From NCBI RefSeq assembly GCF_004564355.1, contig NZ_CP038266.1, positions 1,426,001 through 1,490,000 on the forward strand: a stretch of DNA of 64,000 bases. Direction: 5' to 3'. Both the position numbers and the translations under genes were made by a program. Positions 40,819 through 51,616 of this stretch are shown piece after piece. The notes under the pieces were generated by a model. It saw nothing but the letters and a program-made list of their open reading frames with translations. It made no database searches and was not told the origin of the DNA. Numbering within the stretch: the first letter of the stretch is position 1; every line of letters starts with the position of its first letter. This DNA comes from Microbacterium wangchenii (GTDB lineage Bacteria; Actinomycetota; Actinomycetes; Actinomycetales; Microbacteriaceae).

Positions 40819-42476
40819 CCCCCGACCGACTCGATGAGACCCCTGAGGAGCAGCCCGAACACGGCATGCTCACCGACGCCGGGAGCGTCGACACCGCCGG
40901 CATCGGCATCCTCGGGGCCGCGACCGCGCAGGTGCGCGTGACGCTTCCGAACGCGGATGACGACGAGTTCGCCGAGGACGAGGTCGTCGACGACATCTCC
41001 ATCGAGCACATCCCCACCGGCGACATCATCCTCGAGCACGCGCCGGAGGGCGACGCCGCCGCGTGGCGCTCGGACGACATCCACGACGCGGAGGAAGTCC
41101 ACGACGACGCTCCCGCCGCCACTGTCGCCGACGAGACCGCCTCTCATGACACGGTCGCCGCGGACACCGCCTCCGAGGACACCGCCTCCGATGACACCGT
41201 CGCCACGGGCACCGTCGCCTCCGACGCTCCGGTCGCCCAGGACGCCCCCGCGGATGCGGCCGACGCGCCGCCGGCGGGGGAGGAGACCGCGCCCGAACCC
41301 GAGACGGTGGCCGCTGCCGTATCCACGCAGCCCGCGGCATCCACGCGCCGATCCGTTCCGGTCGGCGACCCCGTGCCGCTCACCGGCGCCATCCCGACCA
41401 CGCGGCGCGCCGCGCACCACGCCGACGAGCACGCGCGCCTCGACCGCGCGCACGCCGTCGAGCGGGTGCACCCGCCCCAGCCGGAGATCGCGCTGACCTC
41501 CAAGCGCCTCGGCGAGTTCGAGCCGAACCGCGAGACCTCCGACCTGCTGACGGCCGACCGCCTTCTGGACCGGGGACAGCTCAGCGGTGCCGAGCCGGAG
41601 GGGCTGTGGCAGCAGATCGTCTACTCGCTCTCACGGCACCGCATCAACCTCGGCGACAGCCGCAAGGCCCGCGAGCGCAAGCAGCTCGACGTCCGGATCG
41701 CCGCACCCCTTCCCGGCGGCGCGCGGTTCGTGCCAGTGCTCTCGCGCAAGGGCGGCGTGGGCAAGACCACGATCACGACGCTGCTCGGGATGGCGCTGGC
41801 CTCCGCGCGGGATGACCGCATCATCGCGATCGACGCGAACCCCGACCGTGGCACGCTCGCCGACCGGATCGGCCGCGTGGGCGGCCGCACCGTCCGCGAC
41901 CTCGCGCGCGTGCGCGGCGAGGTCACCGGCTTCAACGACATCTCCACGATCGTGGCGCGCGACGAGACGCGCCTGGACGTGCTGGCCTCGGACTCCGACC
42001 CGCGCGTGTCGGAGGCCTTCAGCGACCGCGACTACCACGACGTCGCCGCCGTCGCCGCGCACTACTACTCCATCGTCCTCACCGACACCGGTACCGGCAT
42101 CGTCCACTCCGTCATGGGGGCGACCCTGGAGATGGCCGACGAGCTCGTGATCGTGGCAGGGCTCAGCGTCGACGAAGCGCGGCTGGCGTCCGAGACCCTG
42201 ACGTGGCTGGAGACGAACGGGTACGCCGATCAGGTGCGCAACGCCGTGGTCGTGCTCAACAACGGCCGCCCCGGCACGCCGCTGGTGAGCGAGCGGGAAC
42301 TGGAGACGCACTTCCGCACGCGCGTGCGCTCGGTCGTGCGCATGCCGTACGACCCGCTCATCGGAGCGGGCAGCGAGATCACCTTCCGCGACCTGCAGCC
42401 GGCCACGCGGCAGGCGGCGCGCCAGCTGGCCGCCGCGGTCGTCGAAGGCCTGCGGTCGATGGCTCCGGCCGCGTGA
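40815..42476 (+). CDS. ParA/MinD-like ATPase with long acidic N-terminal region
   Basis: 553 residues. Residues 1-200 are disordered and acidic with tandem DTASEDTASDDTVA-like repeats; a linker (GEFEPNRETSDLLTADRLL) leads to the ATPase: FVPVLSRKGGVGKTTITTLLGMALA (Walker A about 308), IIAIDANPDRGTLADRI and YYSIVLTDTGTGI. This layout resembles EspI-like and other actinobacterial MinD-type proteins whose partner is unknown. GTG start after TTGGAGA, overlapping the leader frame. Positioned after pyc. Confidence 0.85.
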   Translation: MTPDRLDETPEEQPEHGMLTDAGSVDTAGIGILGAATAQVRVTLPNADDDEFAEDEVVDDISIEHIPTGDIILEHAPEGDAAAWRSDDIHDAEEVHDDAPAATVADETASHDTVAADTASEDTASDDTVATGTVASDAPVAQDAPADAADAPPAGEETAPEPETVAAAVSTQPAASTRRSVPVGDPVPLTGAIPTTRRAAHHADEHARLDRAHAVERVHPPQPEIALTSKRLGEFEPNRETSDLLTADRLLDRGQLSGAEPEGLWQQIVYSLSRHRINLGDSRKARERKQLDVRIAAPLPGGARFVPVLSRKGGVGKTTITTLLGMALASARDDRIIAIDANPDRGTLADRIGRVGGRTVRDLARVRGEVTGFNDISTIVARDETRLDVLASDSDPRVSEAFSDRDYHDVAAVAAHYYSIVLTDTGTGIVHSVMGATLEMADELVIVAGLSVDEARLASETLTWLETNGYADQVRNAVVVLNNGRPGTPLVSERELETHFRTRVRSVVRMPYDPLIGAGSEITFRDLQPATRQAARQLAAAVVEGLRSMAPAA

Positions 42477-42480
42477 CGCT

Positions 42481-42972
42481 GTGACCGTCCGCAGCATCCG
42501 CCTCTTCGGCGACCCCGTTCTCCGCGCCGTCAGCGCACCGATCACCGACATCGACGACGGCGTGCGCGCCCTCGTGCGCGACCTGCTCGACACCGTCGAG
42601 CCCCCCGGCCGCGCCGGTGTCGCGGCGCCGCAGATCGGCGTGGGGCTGCGCGCCTTCAGCTACAACATCGACGGCGACATCGGCTACATCCTCAACCCGG
42701 TGCTCGTGGAGACCGCCGGTGACCCCGTGCCCACCGGCGAAGGCTGCCTCTCCATCCCCGGCGTATGGCACGACGCACTGCGTCACCCCTACGCGAAGGT
42801 CGTCGGCATCGACCTGGACGGCAACGAGCTGGTGCTGGAGGGGGAGGGCCTCATGGCGCAGGCCCTGCAGCACGAGACCGACCACCTCGACGGGAAGCTC
42901 TTCCTGCAGCGGCTGCCCGCCGACGCCCGCCGGGAGGCGATGAAGGAGATCCGCGAGAGCTCCTGGTTCTGA
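42481..42972 (+). CDS. def: Peptide deformylase
   Basis: 163 residues. All three metal-site motifs are intact: GVAAPQIGVG (motif 1), EGCLSIPG with the Cys ligand (motif 2) and QHETDHLDGKLF with the H-E-x-x-H (motif 3). It removes the formyl group from new proteins. GTG start 4 bases after the ParA-like gene, so probably cotranscribed. Confidence 0.96.
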   Translation: MTVRSIRLFGDPVLRAVSAPITDIDDGVRALVRDLLDTVEPPGRAGVAAPQIGVGLRAFSYNIDGDIGYILNPVLVETAGDPVPTGEGCLSIPGVWHDALRHPYAKVVGIDLDGNELVLEGEGLMAQALQHETDHLDGKLFLQRLPADARREAMKEIRESSWF

Positions 42973-42996
42973 CCAGGAGCCCCGGCGGATCGCGTC

Positions 42997-44823
42997 TTAC
43001 GGCAGCGAGACGTTGGTCGTGTTGACCGGTGCGCTGTAGATCTCCTCGACGTGCTCGGCGAAGTCGCTCAGGATGACCGTGCGCTTGATGCTGAGCTTCG
43101 GGGTCAGGTGTCCGCTCGCCTCGGTCCACTCCACCGGCAGGATCGTGAACTTGCGGATCGACTCCGCCCGCGACACGTGCGCATTGGCGCCGTCGATCGC
43201 GCGCTGCACCTCGAGGTGGACGACCTCGTGCTGCGCCGCCTGGGCCAGCGGCATGTCGGCGGCCAGGCCGTTGTTCGCCAGCCACGTGGGCAGCATCTCC
43301 GAATCCAGCGTGATGAGTGCGGAGATGAACGGCTTCTGGTCGCCCACGACCACGACCTGCCCGATGATGGGGTTCGCGCGGATGGGATCCTCCAGCGCCG
43401 CGGGGGCGACGTTCTTGCCGCCGGCGGTGACGATGATCTCCTTCTTGCGCCCCGTGATGGTGAGGAAGCCGTCGGAGTCGAAGGAGCCCAGGTCACCGGT
43501 CTTGAACCAGTCGCCGTCGAACGCCGCGGCGGTGGCCTCTGGATTGCGCCAGTACTCCTTGAACACGTTGACCCCGCGCACCTCGATCTCGCCGTCCTCG
43601 GCCAGGCGCACGCCCACGCCCGGCAGCGCCGGACCCACCGTGCCGATCTTGGACTTGGTCGCGAGGTTCACCGTCGCCGGCGCCGTGGTCTCGGTGAGGC
43701 CGTAGCCCTCCAGGATCACCACGCCCAGGCTGTGGAAGAAGTGTCCGAGGCGCTCGCCCAGCGGCGCCGACCCCGACACCGCGAACTGCACGCGGCCGCC
43801 CATGGCGGTGCGGAGCTTGGAGTAGACGAGGCGGTCGAACAGCGCGAACTTGACCTTCAGGCCCAGCGGGACCTTCTTGCCGTCCTGCAGGAGCTTGGAG
43901 TGCTCGATCGCGGCCGCGGCGGCGGCGCGGAAGATCTTGCCCTTGCCGCCGGCTTCGGCCTTCTGCTCGGCGGAGTTGTACACCTTCTCGAACACGCGCG
44001 GCACCGCGAGCAGGAACGTCGGTTTGAACGACCCCAGCGCCGGCAGCAGCTGACGCGTGTCGGGCTGGTGCCCGACCTTCACCCCCGCGTGGATGCTGAG
44101 GATCGAGATGAAACGCGCGAACACGTGCGCGGTGGTGATGAACAGCAGCGTGGACGCCCCCGGCGCCTCCACGACCTCGTGCAGCGCCTTGGCGGAGTTG
44201 CGGGAGAGCTCGACGAAGTTGCTGTGCGTGAGCACGCAGCCCTTCGGGCGACCCGTGGAGCCGGAGGTGTAGATGAGGGTGGCGATGTCGTCACCGTTGG
44301 CGATGGCGCGACGGCGTTCGATCTCGGCATCCTCCACCGAGGCGCCCGCGGTGACCAGCTTGTCCAGGTCGCCCAGGTGCATGCCCCACACCTCGCGCAG
44401 GAGCGGGAGGTCGGCGCGGACCTCGTCCAGGCGCGCGGAGTGATCCGGTGACTCCACGATGACGGCGATGGCACCGGAGTCGGAGAGGATCCACTGGATC
44501 TGGGCGGGCGAGCTCGTCTCGTACACCGGCACCATGACGGCCCCGGCGTAGAACAGCGCGAAGTCCACGAGCGTCCAGTCGTACGTGGTGCGCGCGAGGA
44601 AGGCGACCTTGTCGCCGGGCTGGATGCCCGAGGCGGCGAAGCCCTTGGCCAGAGCGATGACCTGCCGCTGGAACTCGACGGCCGACACCTCCCGCCACCC
44701 CGGCCCGTCGGGGACGGCGAACAGGGCGCGCTCGGGCGTCGCGGCGACGCGTTCGGCGAGCAGGTCTGAGATGTTGGCGGACGGATCGGCGGGCACGATC
44801 GGCGGGACAACGAATTCGGTCAC
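42997..44823 (-). CDS. fadD: Long-chain acyl-CoA synthetase (AMP-forming)
   Basis: 608 residues. ATP motif TLIYTSGSTGRPKGCVLTHSNF (about 190), the YGLTETTAP motif, WFKTGDLGSFDSDGFLTITGRKKEII and the final K in LTPKLSIKRTVIL. It activates fatty acids by way of an acyl adenylate; FadD15-like proteins of this length are membrane-bound. GTG 44823 follows GAAGGAG at 8 bases, which decides against the upstream ATG 44850. Confidence 0.95.
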   Translation of the reverse strand: MTEFVVPPIVPADPSANISDLLAERVAATPERALFAVPDGPGWREVSAVEFQRQVIALAKGFAASGIQPGDKVAFLARTTYDWTLVDFALFYAGAVMVPVYETSSPAQIQWILSDSGAIAVIVESPDHSARLDEVRADLPLLREVWGMHLGDLDKLVTAGASVEDAEIERRRAIANGDDIATLIYTSGSTGRPKGCVLTHSNFVELSRNSAKALHEVVEAPGASTLLFITTAHVFARFISILSIHAGVKVGHQPDTRQLLPALGSFKPTFLLAVPRVFEKVYNSAEQKAEAGGKGKIFRAAAAAAIEHSKLLQDGKKVPLGLKVKFALFDRLVYSKLRTAMGGRVQFAVSGSAPLGERLGHFFHSLGVVILEGYGLTETTAPATVNLATKSKIGTVGPALPGVGVRLAEDGEIEVRGVNVFKEYWRNPEATAAAFDGDWFKTGDLGSFDSDGFLTITGRKKEIIVTAGGKNVAPAALEDPIRANPIIGQVVVVGDQKPFISALITLDSEMLPTWLANNGLAADMPLAQAAQHEVVHLEVQRAIDGANAHVSRAESIRKFTILPVEWTEASGHLTPKLSIKRTVILSDFAEHVEEIYSAPVNTTNVSLP

Positions 44824-44955
44824 GGCAGCTCCTTCGGTACCGGAAAGCACATGTTTCGGATGGATCGAGTGTATCCGGACGCCGAGGTGGGCCCCGAGCA
44901 GGCGCGACTAGACTCGCAGGCGCCGTCGTCGCGTCGTCGGCCGGAAGGGAGCGCG

Positions 44956-45891
44956 GTGCTCAACGTCGGAATCGACATCGGCGGGACCAAGATCGCCGGC
45001 GGAGTCGTCGATGCCGCCGGCGGCATCCTCGACAAGCGCCGCGTGGACACCCCCGTGGAGGTGCCCGCACTGGTGGACGCCGTCGTCGCGATGGCCGAGG
45101 AGCTGCGTTCGCGTCACGACGTCACCGCGATCGGGGTGGCGGCGGCCGGGTTCATCGACCGCGACCGCTCCACCGTGATCCACGCCCCCAACATCGCGTG
45201 GCGCAACGAGCCGCTGCGCGCCGTGCTGGAGTCGCGGCTGCAGGCCCCGGTGTCGATCGAGAACGACGCCAACGCGGCCGGATGGGGCGAATTCCGGTTC
45301 GGCGCCGGCCGCGGCCGCTCGCACATGGTGATGCTCACGATGGGAACCGGCGTGGGCGGTGCCGTCGTCTCCGACGGGGCGCTGTACCGCGGCGGATTCG
45401 GCTCCGGTGGCGAGCTCGGGCACGTCCGCTTTCTCCGCGACGGCCTGCTGTGCGGCTGCGGGCAGAAGGGGTGCCTCGAGCAGTACGCCTCCGGCCGGGC
45501 GCTGCAGCGCGAAGCCGCGGAGATCGCCGCCCGCGGTGGGATCGGTCAGGCCCTGGCCGACGTGCGCGACGCCGACGGCACGATCCACGGCACCGACATC
45601 TCCCATCTCGTGCAGGCCGGTGATCCTGGCGCCCTCGAGGCGCTGCGTCGCGTCGCGAGCGCGCTGGGGGAGGCGTGCGGGGGATTCCAGGCGGTCCTGG
45701 ATCCCGAAGTCTTCGTCATCGGTGGGGGAGTGGCCCAACTGGGCGACGTCGTCCTCGAGTCCGTGCGCGCCGCCTACGCGGCCTCGCTGCCCGGCGGCGG
45801 AGACCGCCCGATGGCCGAGTTCGCCCTCGCGCGGCTCGGCAACGACGCCGGACTCATCGGCGTCGCCGACCTGGCGGGCAGGGGTCGCTGA
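44956..45891 (+). CDS. ROK family sugar kinase (glucokinase-like)
   Basis: 311 residues. VGIDIGGTKIAGGVVD is the phosphate-1 loop, MLTMGTGVGGAVV phosphate-2, GGELGHVRF and the zinc motif LLCGCGQKGCLEQYASG (C-G-C-G-x-x-G-C) mark ROK kinases. Glucose is the likely substrate given the length and motif set. GTG start after GGAAGGGA; TAGACT about 44910 could be the -10. PlsC follows 2 bases later. Confidence 0.92.
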   Translation: MLNVGIDIGGTKIAGGVVDAAGGILDKRRVDTPVEVPALVDAVVAMAEELRSRHDVTAIGVAAAGFIDRDRSTVIHAPNIAWRNEPLRAVLESRLQAPVSIENDANAAGWGEFRFGAGRGRSHMVMLTMGTGVGGAVVSDGALYRGGFGSGGELGHVRFLRDGLLCGCGQKGCLEQYASGRALQREAAEIAARGGIGQALADVRDADGTIHGTDISHLVQAGDPGALEALRRVASALGEACGGFQAVLDPEVFVIGGGVAQLGDVVLESVRAAYAASLPGGGDRPMAEFALARLGNDAGLIGVADLAGRGR

Positions 45892-45893
45892 CG

Positions 45894-46607
45894 ATGTTCT
45901 ACTGGCTGATGAAGTACGTCGTGATCGGACCGGTCCTCAAGGCCATCTTCCGCCCGTGGATCATCGGCCGCCGCAACATCCCGACCGAGGGCGCGGCGAT
46001 CCTCGCGAGCAACCACTTGTCATTCGCCGACTCGGTGTTCCTGCCGCTCATGATCGACCGGCGAATGGCCTTCCTCGCCAAGAGCGACTACTTCACCGGC
46101 AAGGGACTGAAGGGATGGGCCACGCGCGCCTTCCTCAGCGCCACGGGTCAGATCCCGATCGACCGCACCGGCGGCAAGGCATCGGAAGCATCCCTCAACA
46201 CCGGACTCCGGGTCCTCGGCCGGGGCGAACTCCTCGGCATCTACCCCGAAGGCACGCGCAGCCCCGACGGGAAGCTCTACCGCGGCCGTACGGGCATCGC
46301 GCGGATGGCGTTGGAAGCCCACGTGCCGGTGGTGCCGGTCGTCATGGTCGACACCGACACCATCCAGCCGATCGGCAAGCGCATCCCGCGGATCGGGCGC
46401 GTGGGCATCGTGATCGGCGAGCCGCTGGATTTCTCCCGTTTCGCCGGCATGGAGAGCGACCGGTACATCCTCCGCTCGGTCACCGACGAGATCACCCTCG
46501 CCCTCCAGCGGCTCGGCGAGCAGGAGTACGAGGACGTCTACGCCTCCACCGTGAAGGACCGCATCCTCGCCGACCGCGCGCGATCCGGGGCTGCGGCGCG
46601 GCGATAG
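45894..46607 (+). CDS. plsC: 1-acyl-glycerol-3-phosphate acyltransferase (PlsC)
   Basis: 237 residues. Catalytic ASNHLSFADSVFLP (H-x4-D), and LGIYPEGTRSPDGKLYRGRTGIARMAL (EGTRS motif), both standard. It makes phosphatidic acid from lysophosphatidic acid at the inner membrane. Adjacent to fadD, and upstream of aroG as in mycobacteria. Its TAG stop doubles as part of the aroG -10 box. Confidence 0.93.
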   Translation: MFYWLMKYVVIGPVLKAIFRPWIIGRRNIPTEGAAILASNHLSFADSVFLPLMIDRRMAFLAKSDYFTGKGLKGWATRAFLSATGQIPIDRTGGKASEASLNTGLRVLGRGELLGIYPEGTRSPDGKLYRGRTGIARMALEAHVPVVPVVMVDTDTIQPIGKRIPRIGRVGIVIGEPLDFSRFAGMESDRYILRSVTDEITLALQRLGEQEYEDVYASTVKDRILADRARSGAAARR

Positions 46608-46610
46608 ACT
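46605..46610 (+). promoter_or_regulatory. -10 box of aroG, overlapping the plsC stop codon
   Basis: TAGACT, 6 bases before ATG 46617; its TAG is the plsC stop. Confidence 0.55.
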
Positions 46611-46616
46611 TCGAGG

Positions 46617-47954
46617 ATGCTTCAGCACCTCGACGGTCTCGATCATTGGCGGACACTGCCCATCAAGCAGCAGCCGCAGTGGTATGACGCCGATGCGGTG
46701 GCCGCGACATCCGCCGAGATCGCGACGCTGCCCCCGCTGGTGTTCGCCGGTGAGGTGGACACGCTGCGCGAGCGCCTGGCGCGCGCGGCGTCAGGGCGTG
46801 CGTTCCTGCTGCAGGGCGGCGACTGCGCCGAGACCTTCGCGGGGGCGACCGCCGAGCAGATCCGCAACCGGGTCAAGACCGTGCTGCAGATGGCCGTCGT
46901 GCTCACCTACGGCGCCTCGATGCCGATCGTGAAGATGGGCCGCATGGCCGGGCAGTTCGCCAAGCCGCGCTCCAGCGACACCGAGACCCGCGGCGACGTG
47001 ACGCTGCCGGCGTACCGCGGCGACATCGTCAACGGCTACGACTTCACCGAGGAGTCGCGCAAGCCCGACCCCGCGCGGCTGCTGAAGGGCTACCACACCG
47101 CCGCGTCGACGCTGAACCTCATCCGCGCGTTCACGCAGGGTGGTTTCGCCGACCTCCGCGAGGTGCACAGCTGGAACAAGGGCTTCGCCTCCAACCCGGC
47201 CAACCAGCGGTACGAGCGCCTCGCGGCCGAGATCGACCGCGCCATCAACTTCATGGAGGCGGCGGGCGCCGACTTCGACGAGCTGCGGCGCGTGGAGTTC
47301 TACACCGGCCACGAGGGCCTGCTGATGGACTACGAGCGGCCCATGACGCGCATCGACTCGCGCACGGGCACGCCGTACAACACCTCGGCGCACTTCGTGT
47401 GGATCGGGGAGCGCACGCGCGACCTCGACGGTGCGCACGTGGACTACTTCTCCCGCATCCGCAATCCCATCGGCGTGAAGCTCGGTCCGAGCACGACGCC
47501 CGAGACCGCGCTGGCCCTCATCGACAAGCTCGACCCCGAGCGCGAGCCCGGCCGCCTCACCTTCATCACGCGCATGGGTGCGGGCAAGATCCGCGACGCG
47601 CTGCCCCCGCTGCTTGAGGCGGTGAAGGACTCCGGCGCCACGCCGCTGTGGGTGACCGACCCCATGCACGGCAACGGCATCACGTCGGAGAACGGCTACA
47701 AGACGCGGCGGTTCGACGACGTCGTGGACGAGGTCCGCGGCTTCTTCGAGGCGCACCGTGCGGTGGGCACGTTCCCCGGCGGCATCCACGTCGAGCTCAC
47801 GGGCGACGACGTGACGGAGTGCCTGGGCGGCTCGGAGATGATCGACGAGGCCACCCTCGCGACGCGCTACGAGTCCCTGTGCGATCCGCGCCTGAATCAC
47901 ATGCAGTCCCTCGAGCTGGCCTTCCTCGTCGCCGAGGAGCTCGAGCAGCTCTGA
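46617..47954 (+). CDS. aroG: Class II DAHP synthase
   Basis: 445 residues. AFLLQGGDCAETFAG carries the metal-binding cysteine, MPIVKMGRMAGQFAKPRS the substrate arginine, and EFYTGHEGLLMDYE, WVTDPMHGNGITSENGYKTRR and GGIHVELTGDDVTECLGG complete the plant-type active site. It condenses PEP and erythrose 4-phosphate, the first step of the shikimate pathway. Class II is usual in Actinobacteria. Confidence 0.97.
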   Translation: MLQHLDGLDHWRTLPIKQQPQWYDADAVAATSAEIATLPPLVFAGEVDTLRERLARAASGRAFLLQGGDCAETFAGATAEQIRNRVKTVLQMAVVLTYGASMPIVKMGRMAGQFAKPRSSDTETRGDVTLPAYRGDIVNGYDFTEESRKPDPARLLKGYHTAASTLNLIRAFTQGGFADLREVHSWNKGFASNPANQRYERLAAEIDRAINFMEAAGADFDELRRVEFYTGHEGLLMDYERPMTRIDSRTGTPYNTSAHFVWIGERTRDLDGAHVDYFSRIRNPIGVKLGPSTTPETALALIDKLDPEREPGRLTFITRMGAGKIRDALPPLLEAVKDSGATPLWVTDPMHGNGITSENGYKTRRFDDVVDEVRGFFEAHRAVGTFPGGIHVELTGDDVTECLGGSEMIDEATLATRYESLCDPRLNHMQSLELAFLVAEELEQL

Positions 47955-47991
47955 CCCGCGCGCGCCCCGCGCCCCTCGGCCCGCGCGCGAT

Positions 47992-48064
47992 CCGCGAGAC
48001 TGCAGCCCACCGGCGAGACAGCGGCATAATGTCGCGGTCTCGCCGGTGGCGTGCAGTCTCGCGG
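47992..48064. repeat. 73-base near-perfect palindrome between aroG and pknL
   Basis: Arms 47992-48019 and 48037-48064 match at 26 of 28 positions, and the 17-base loop itself pairs further. GCGAGAC occurs twice in each arm, 19 bases apart. It separates convergent genes, so it may act as a terminator in both directions, though there is no T-run. Confidence 0.75.
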
Positions 48065-48085
48065 GGGTGAGGTGGGGGACCGGGG

Positions 48086-50017
<1,932 letters not shown>

Positions 50018-50023
50018 GGAGAG

Positions 50024-50029
50024 AGTCTA
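50024..50029 (-). promoter_or_regulatory. -10 box of a leaderless promoter (pknL)
   Basis: TAGACT on the minus strand, 6 bases before the GTG start at 50017. Confidence 0.5.
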
Positions 50030-50097
50030 CGGAGCGGGCCCGGCAAGGCCTGGGAGCGGCTCACCCCGTTACACAGCTGTTCCCTGACGATTCCCGC

Positions 50098-51096
50098 TCA
50101 CCCCAGCGCCGCGAGCCACGCGTACGCCGGCTGCTCCCACTGTGCATACCGCTCGGGGAATGCGGAGATCTGCACCGCCTGCGCGGCGTCGGTATACGAC
50201 ATGCCCTCCCACCCGGGGATGTCGAGCAGGCCGCGCGTGAGCGTGCCGTTGGGGTCGGCGGCACCGCCGAAGAACGCCCGCGTGGATCGTGCGGGGTCGC
50301 GGATCTCCTCCGCCGTGCCCCATCCGGTGCTGGGCCGCTGCTGGAACAAGCCGAGCGAGTCGCGATCGCCCCAGTCGAGGTTGCGCAGCCACGACTCCTG
50401 CATGGCGGTGCCCAGCGCGATGGCGATGCCGCGCTCGGAGACGCCGAGCTCGCGCCCGATGGCGATGATCAGCTGCGCGTTCGCGATCTGCTCGGCATCG
50501 AGTCCGTCGGCCGCCGGCGCGGGGGAGGCGGCGGCGGCGGGCGCTGCCGAGAGGACGGGGGCGGGGATCGCCAGGGTCTGGCCCGGGTAGATGATGGACT
50601 CCCGCGTGAGGCCGTTGGCGTCGAGCACGGCCTGCGTGCTGACGCCGTTGCCGCGCGCGATCGCGCTGACGGTGTCGCCGGCCTGCACGGTGTGCAGCAC
50701 GGCCACCGGGGACGGGGCGGGTGCAGCCGCGGCGGCGGGGGCGGGGGCGGCCAGGCGCAGCACCTGCCCGGGGTAGATGACGGAGGACCAGTCCAGCCCG
50801 TTGGCGGCGAGCACGTCGGGGGTGCGCAGGCCGTAGCGCGCGGCGATCGTGCTCACGGTGCCACCGGCCACGACGACGTGGTCGGCCGGTGCGGCCAGTG
50901 CCAGCGCGGCGCGGTGGGCCACGACTTTGCCGCCGGCGGCATCGCGTCTCTCGGGCACGGCGTCGGTGTGGTCTGCGGGTGCCGGTGCGGCGTGCGCGGA
51001 TTCAGCAGTGAGGGCCAGCGCGATGGATCCGGCGAGTGCCAAGGGCAGGCCGGAAACCAGCGAGCGGGCGCGGGGGGTTCGCCCTGAGGGTCGCAT
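50098..51096 (-). CDS. LysM peptidoglycan-binding protein with lytic domain
   Basis: 332 residues. Signal peptide about 1-37 (LPLALAGSIALALTAESAHA). Two LysM repeats, HVVVAGGTVSTIAARYG...VIYPGQVL and HTVQAGDTVSAIARGNG...IIYPGQTL, are joined by Ala/Pro linkers. The C-terminal domain (about 205-332) with GTAMQESWLRNLDWGDRDSLGLFQQRPSTGWG looks like a transglycosylase-related fold with a Glu after AMQ. It is likely a secreted cell-wall hydrolase. TTGACA (51150-51155, minus) may be its -35 box. Confidence 0.88.
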   Translation of the reverse strand: MRPSGRTPRARSLVSGLPLALAGSIALALTAESAHAAPAPADHTDAVPERRDAAGGKVVAHRAALALAAPADHVVVAGGTVSTIAARYGLRTPDVLAANGLDWSSVIYPGQVLRLAAPAPAAAAAPAPSPVAVLHTVQAGDTVSAIARGNGVSTQAVLDANGLTRESIIYPGQTLAIPAPVLSAAPAAAASPAPAADGLDAEQIANAQLIIAIGRELGVSERGIAIALGTAMQESWLRNLDWGDRDSLGLFQQRPSTGWGTAEEIRDPARSTRAFFGGAADPNGTLTRGLLDIPGWEGMSYTDAAQAVQISAFPERYAQWEQPAYAWLAALG

Positions 51097-51258
51097 GGGG
51101 GGATGCTCCGTTCTCGGTTTCCGTCACGCTGTCACGGATCCGGTGCGGGTGTCAACCAGAGTGAAGGCTGTGACGGATGTGAATAGTGAGAGATAGCGCC
51201 GCCGGCGCGGCCGAGGATCGCCGTGCCGGCGACCCGGCGGAGGTGAGATAGTGAAAGC

Positions 51259-51600
51259 GTGACAGGCACTCCCCTCGAAACCACCTGGCTGACCCTTCCC
51301 GAACTCGTCGAGGTGCTGGGTGAGCCGCTCGGACGCGTGCGACGCCTCCTGGACGATTCCCACCTGATCGGGTCGCGCCGGAACGGGCCGCTCGCCGTAC
51401 CCGCGCTGTTCCTCGTCGACGACCGTCCACTGTCGTCCCTGCGCGGCACCGTGATCGTGCTGCATGACGCCGGCTTCACCGACGACGAGGCCATCGACTG
51501 GCTGCTCACGCCCGACGACACGATCGGCGTCGCTCCGCTGGAGGCGCTGCGCGCGGGCCGCAAGAGCGAGGTGCGGCGGGTCGCTCAGACCCTCGCGTGA
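51259..51600 (+). CDS. Rv2175c-type DNA-binding protein
   Basis: 113 residues. TWLTLPELVEVLGEPLGRVRRLLDDSHLIGSRRNGPLAVPALFL is an atypical winged HTH, as in Rv2175c, and LRGTVIVLHDAGFTDDEAIDWLLTPDD is the conserved C-terminal part. Rv2175c is a known PknL substrate, phosphorylated near its N-terminus; here Thr 2, 4, 8 and 9 are present. GATAGT 6 bases before GTG 51259 is a candidate leaderless -10. Confidence 0.88.
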   Translation: MTGTPLETTWLTLPELVEVLGEPLGRVRRLLDDSHLIGSRRNGPLAVPALFLVDDRPLSSLRGTVIVLHDAGFTDDEAIDWLLTPDDTIGVAPLEALRAGRKSEVRRVAQTLA

Positions 51601-51616
51601 GGCGCGGCCCGCGGAG

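Noticed and set aside
41100..41230. Repeated GACACCGCCTCCGA-like units suggesting a minisatellite or CRISPR-like array
   Set aside because: They lie in frame within the acidic N-terminal region of the ParA-like protein, are imperfect and have no spacers.
51097..51258. Repeated GTCAC/GTGAC motifs upstream of the LysM gene as a possible CRP-like or stationary-phase operator
   Set aside because: The repeats are irregular in spacing and no symmetric pair fits a known consensus.
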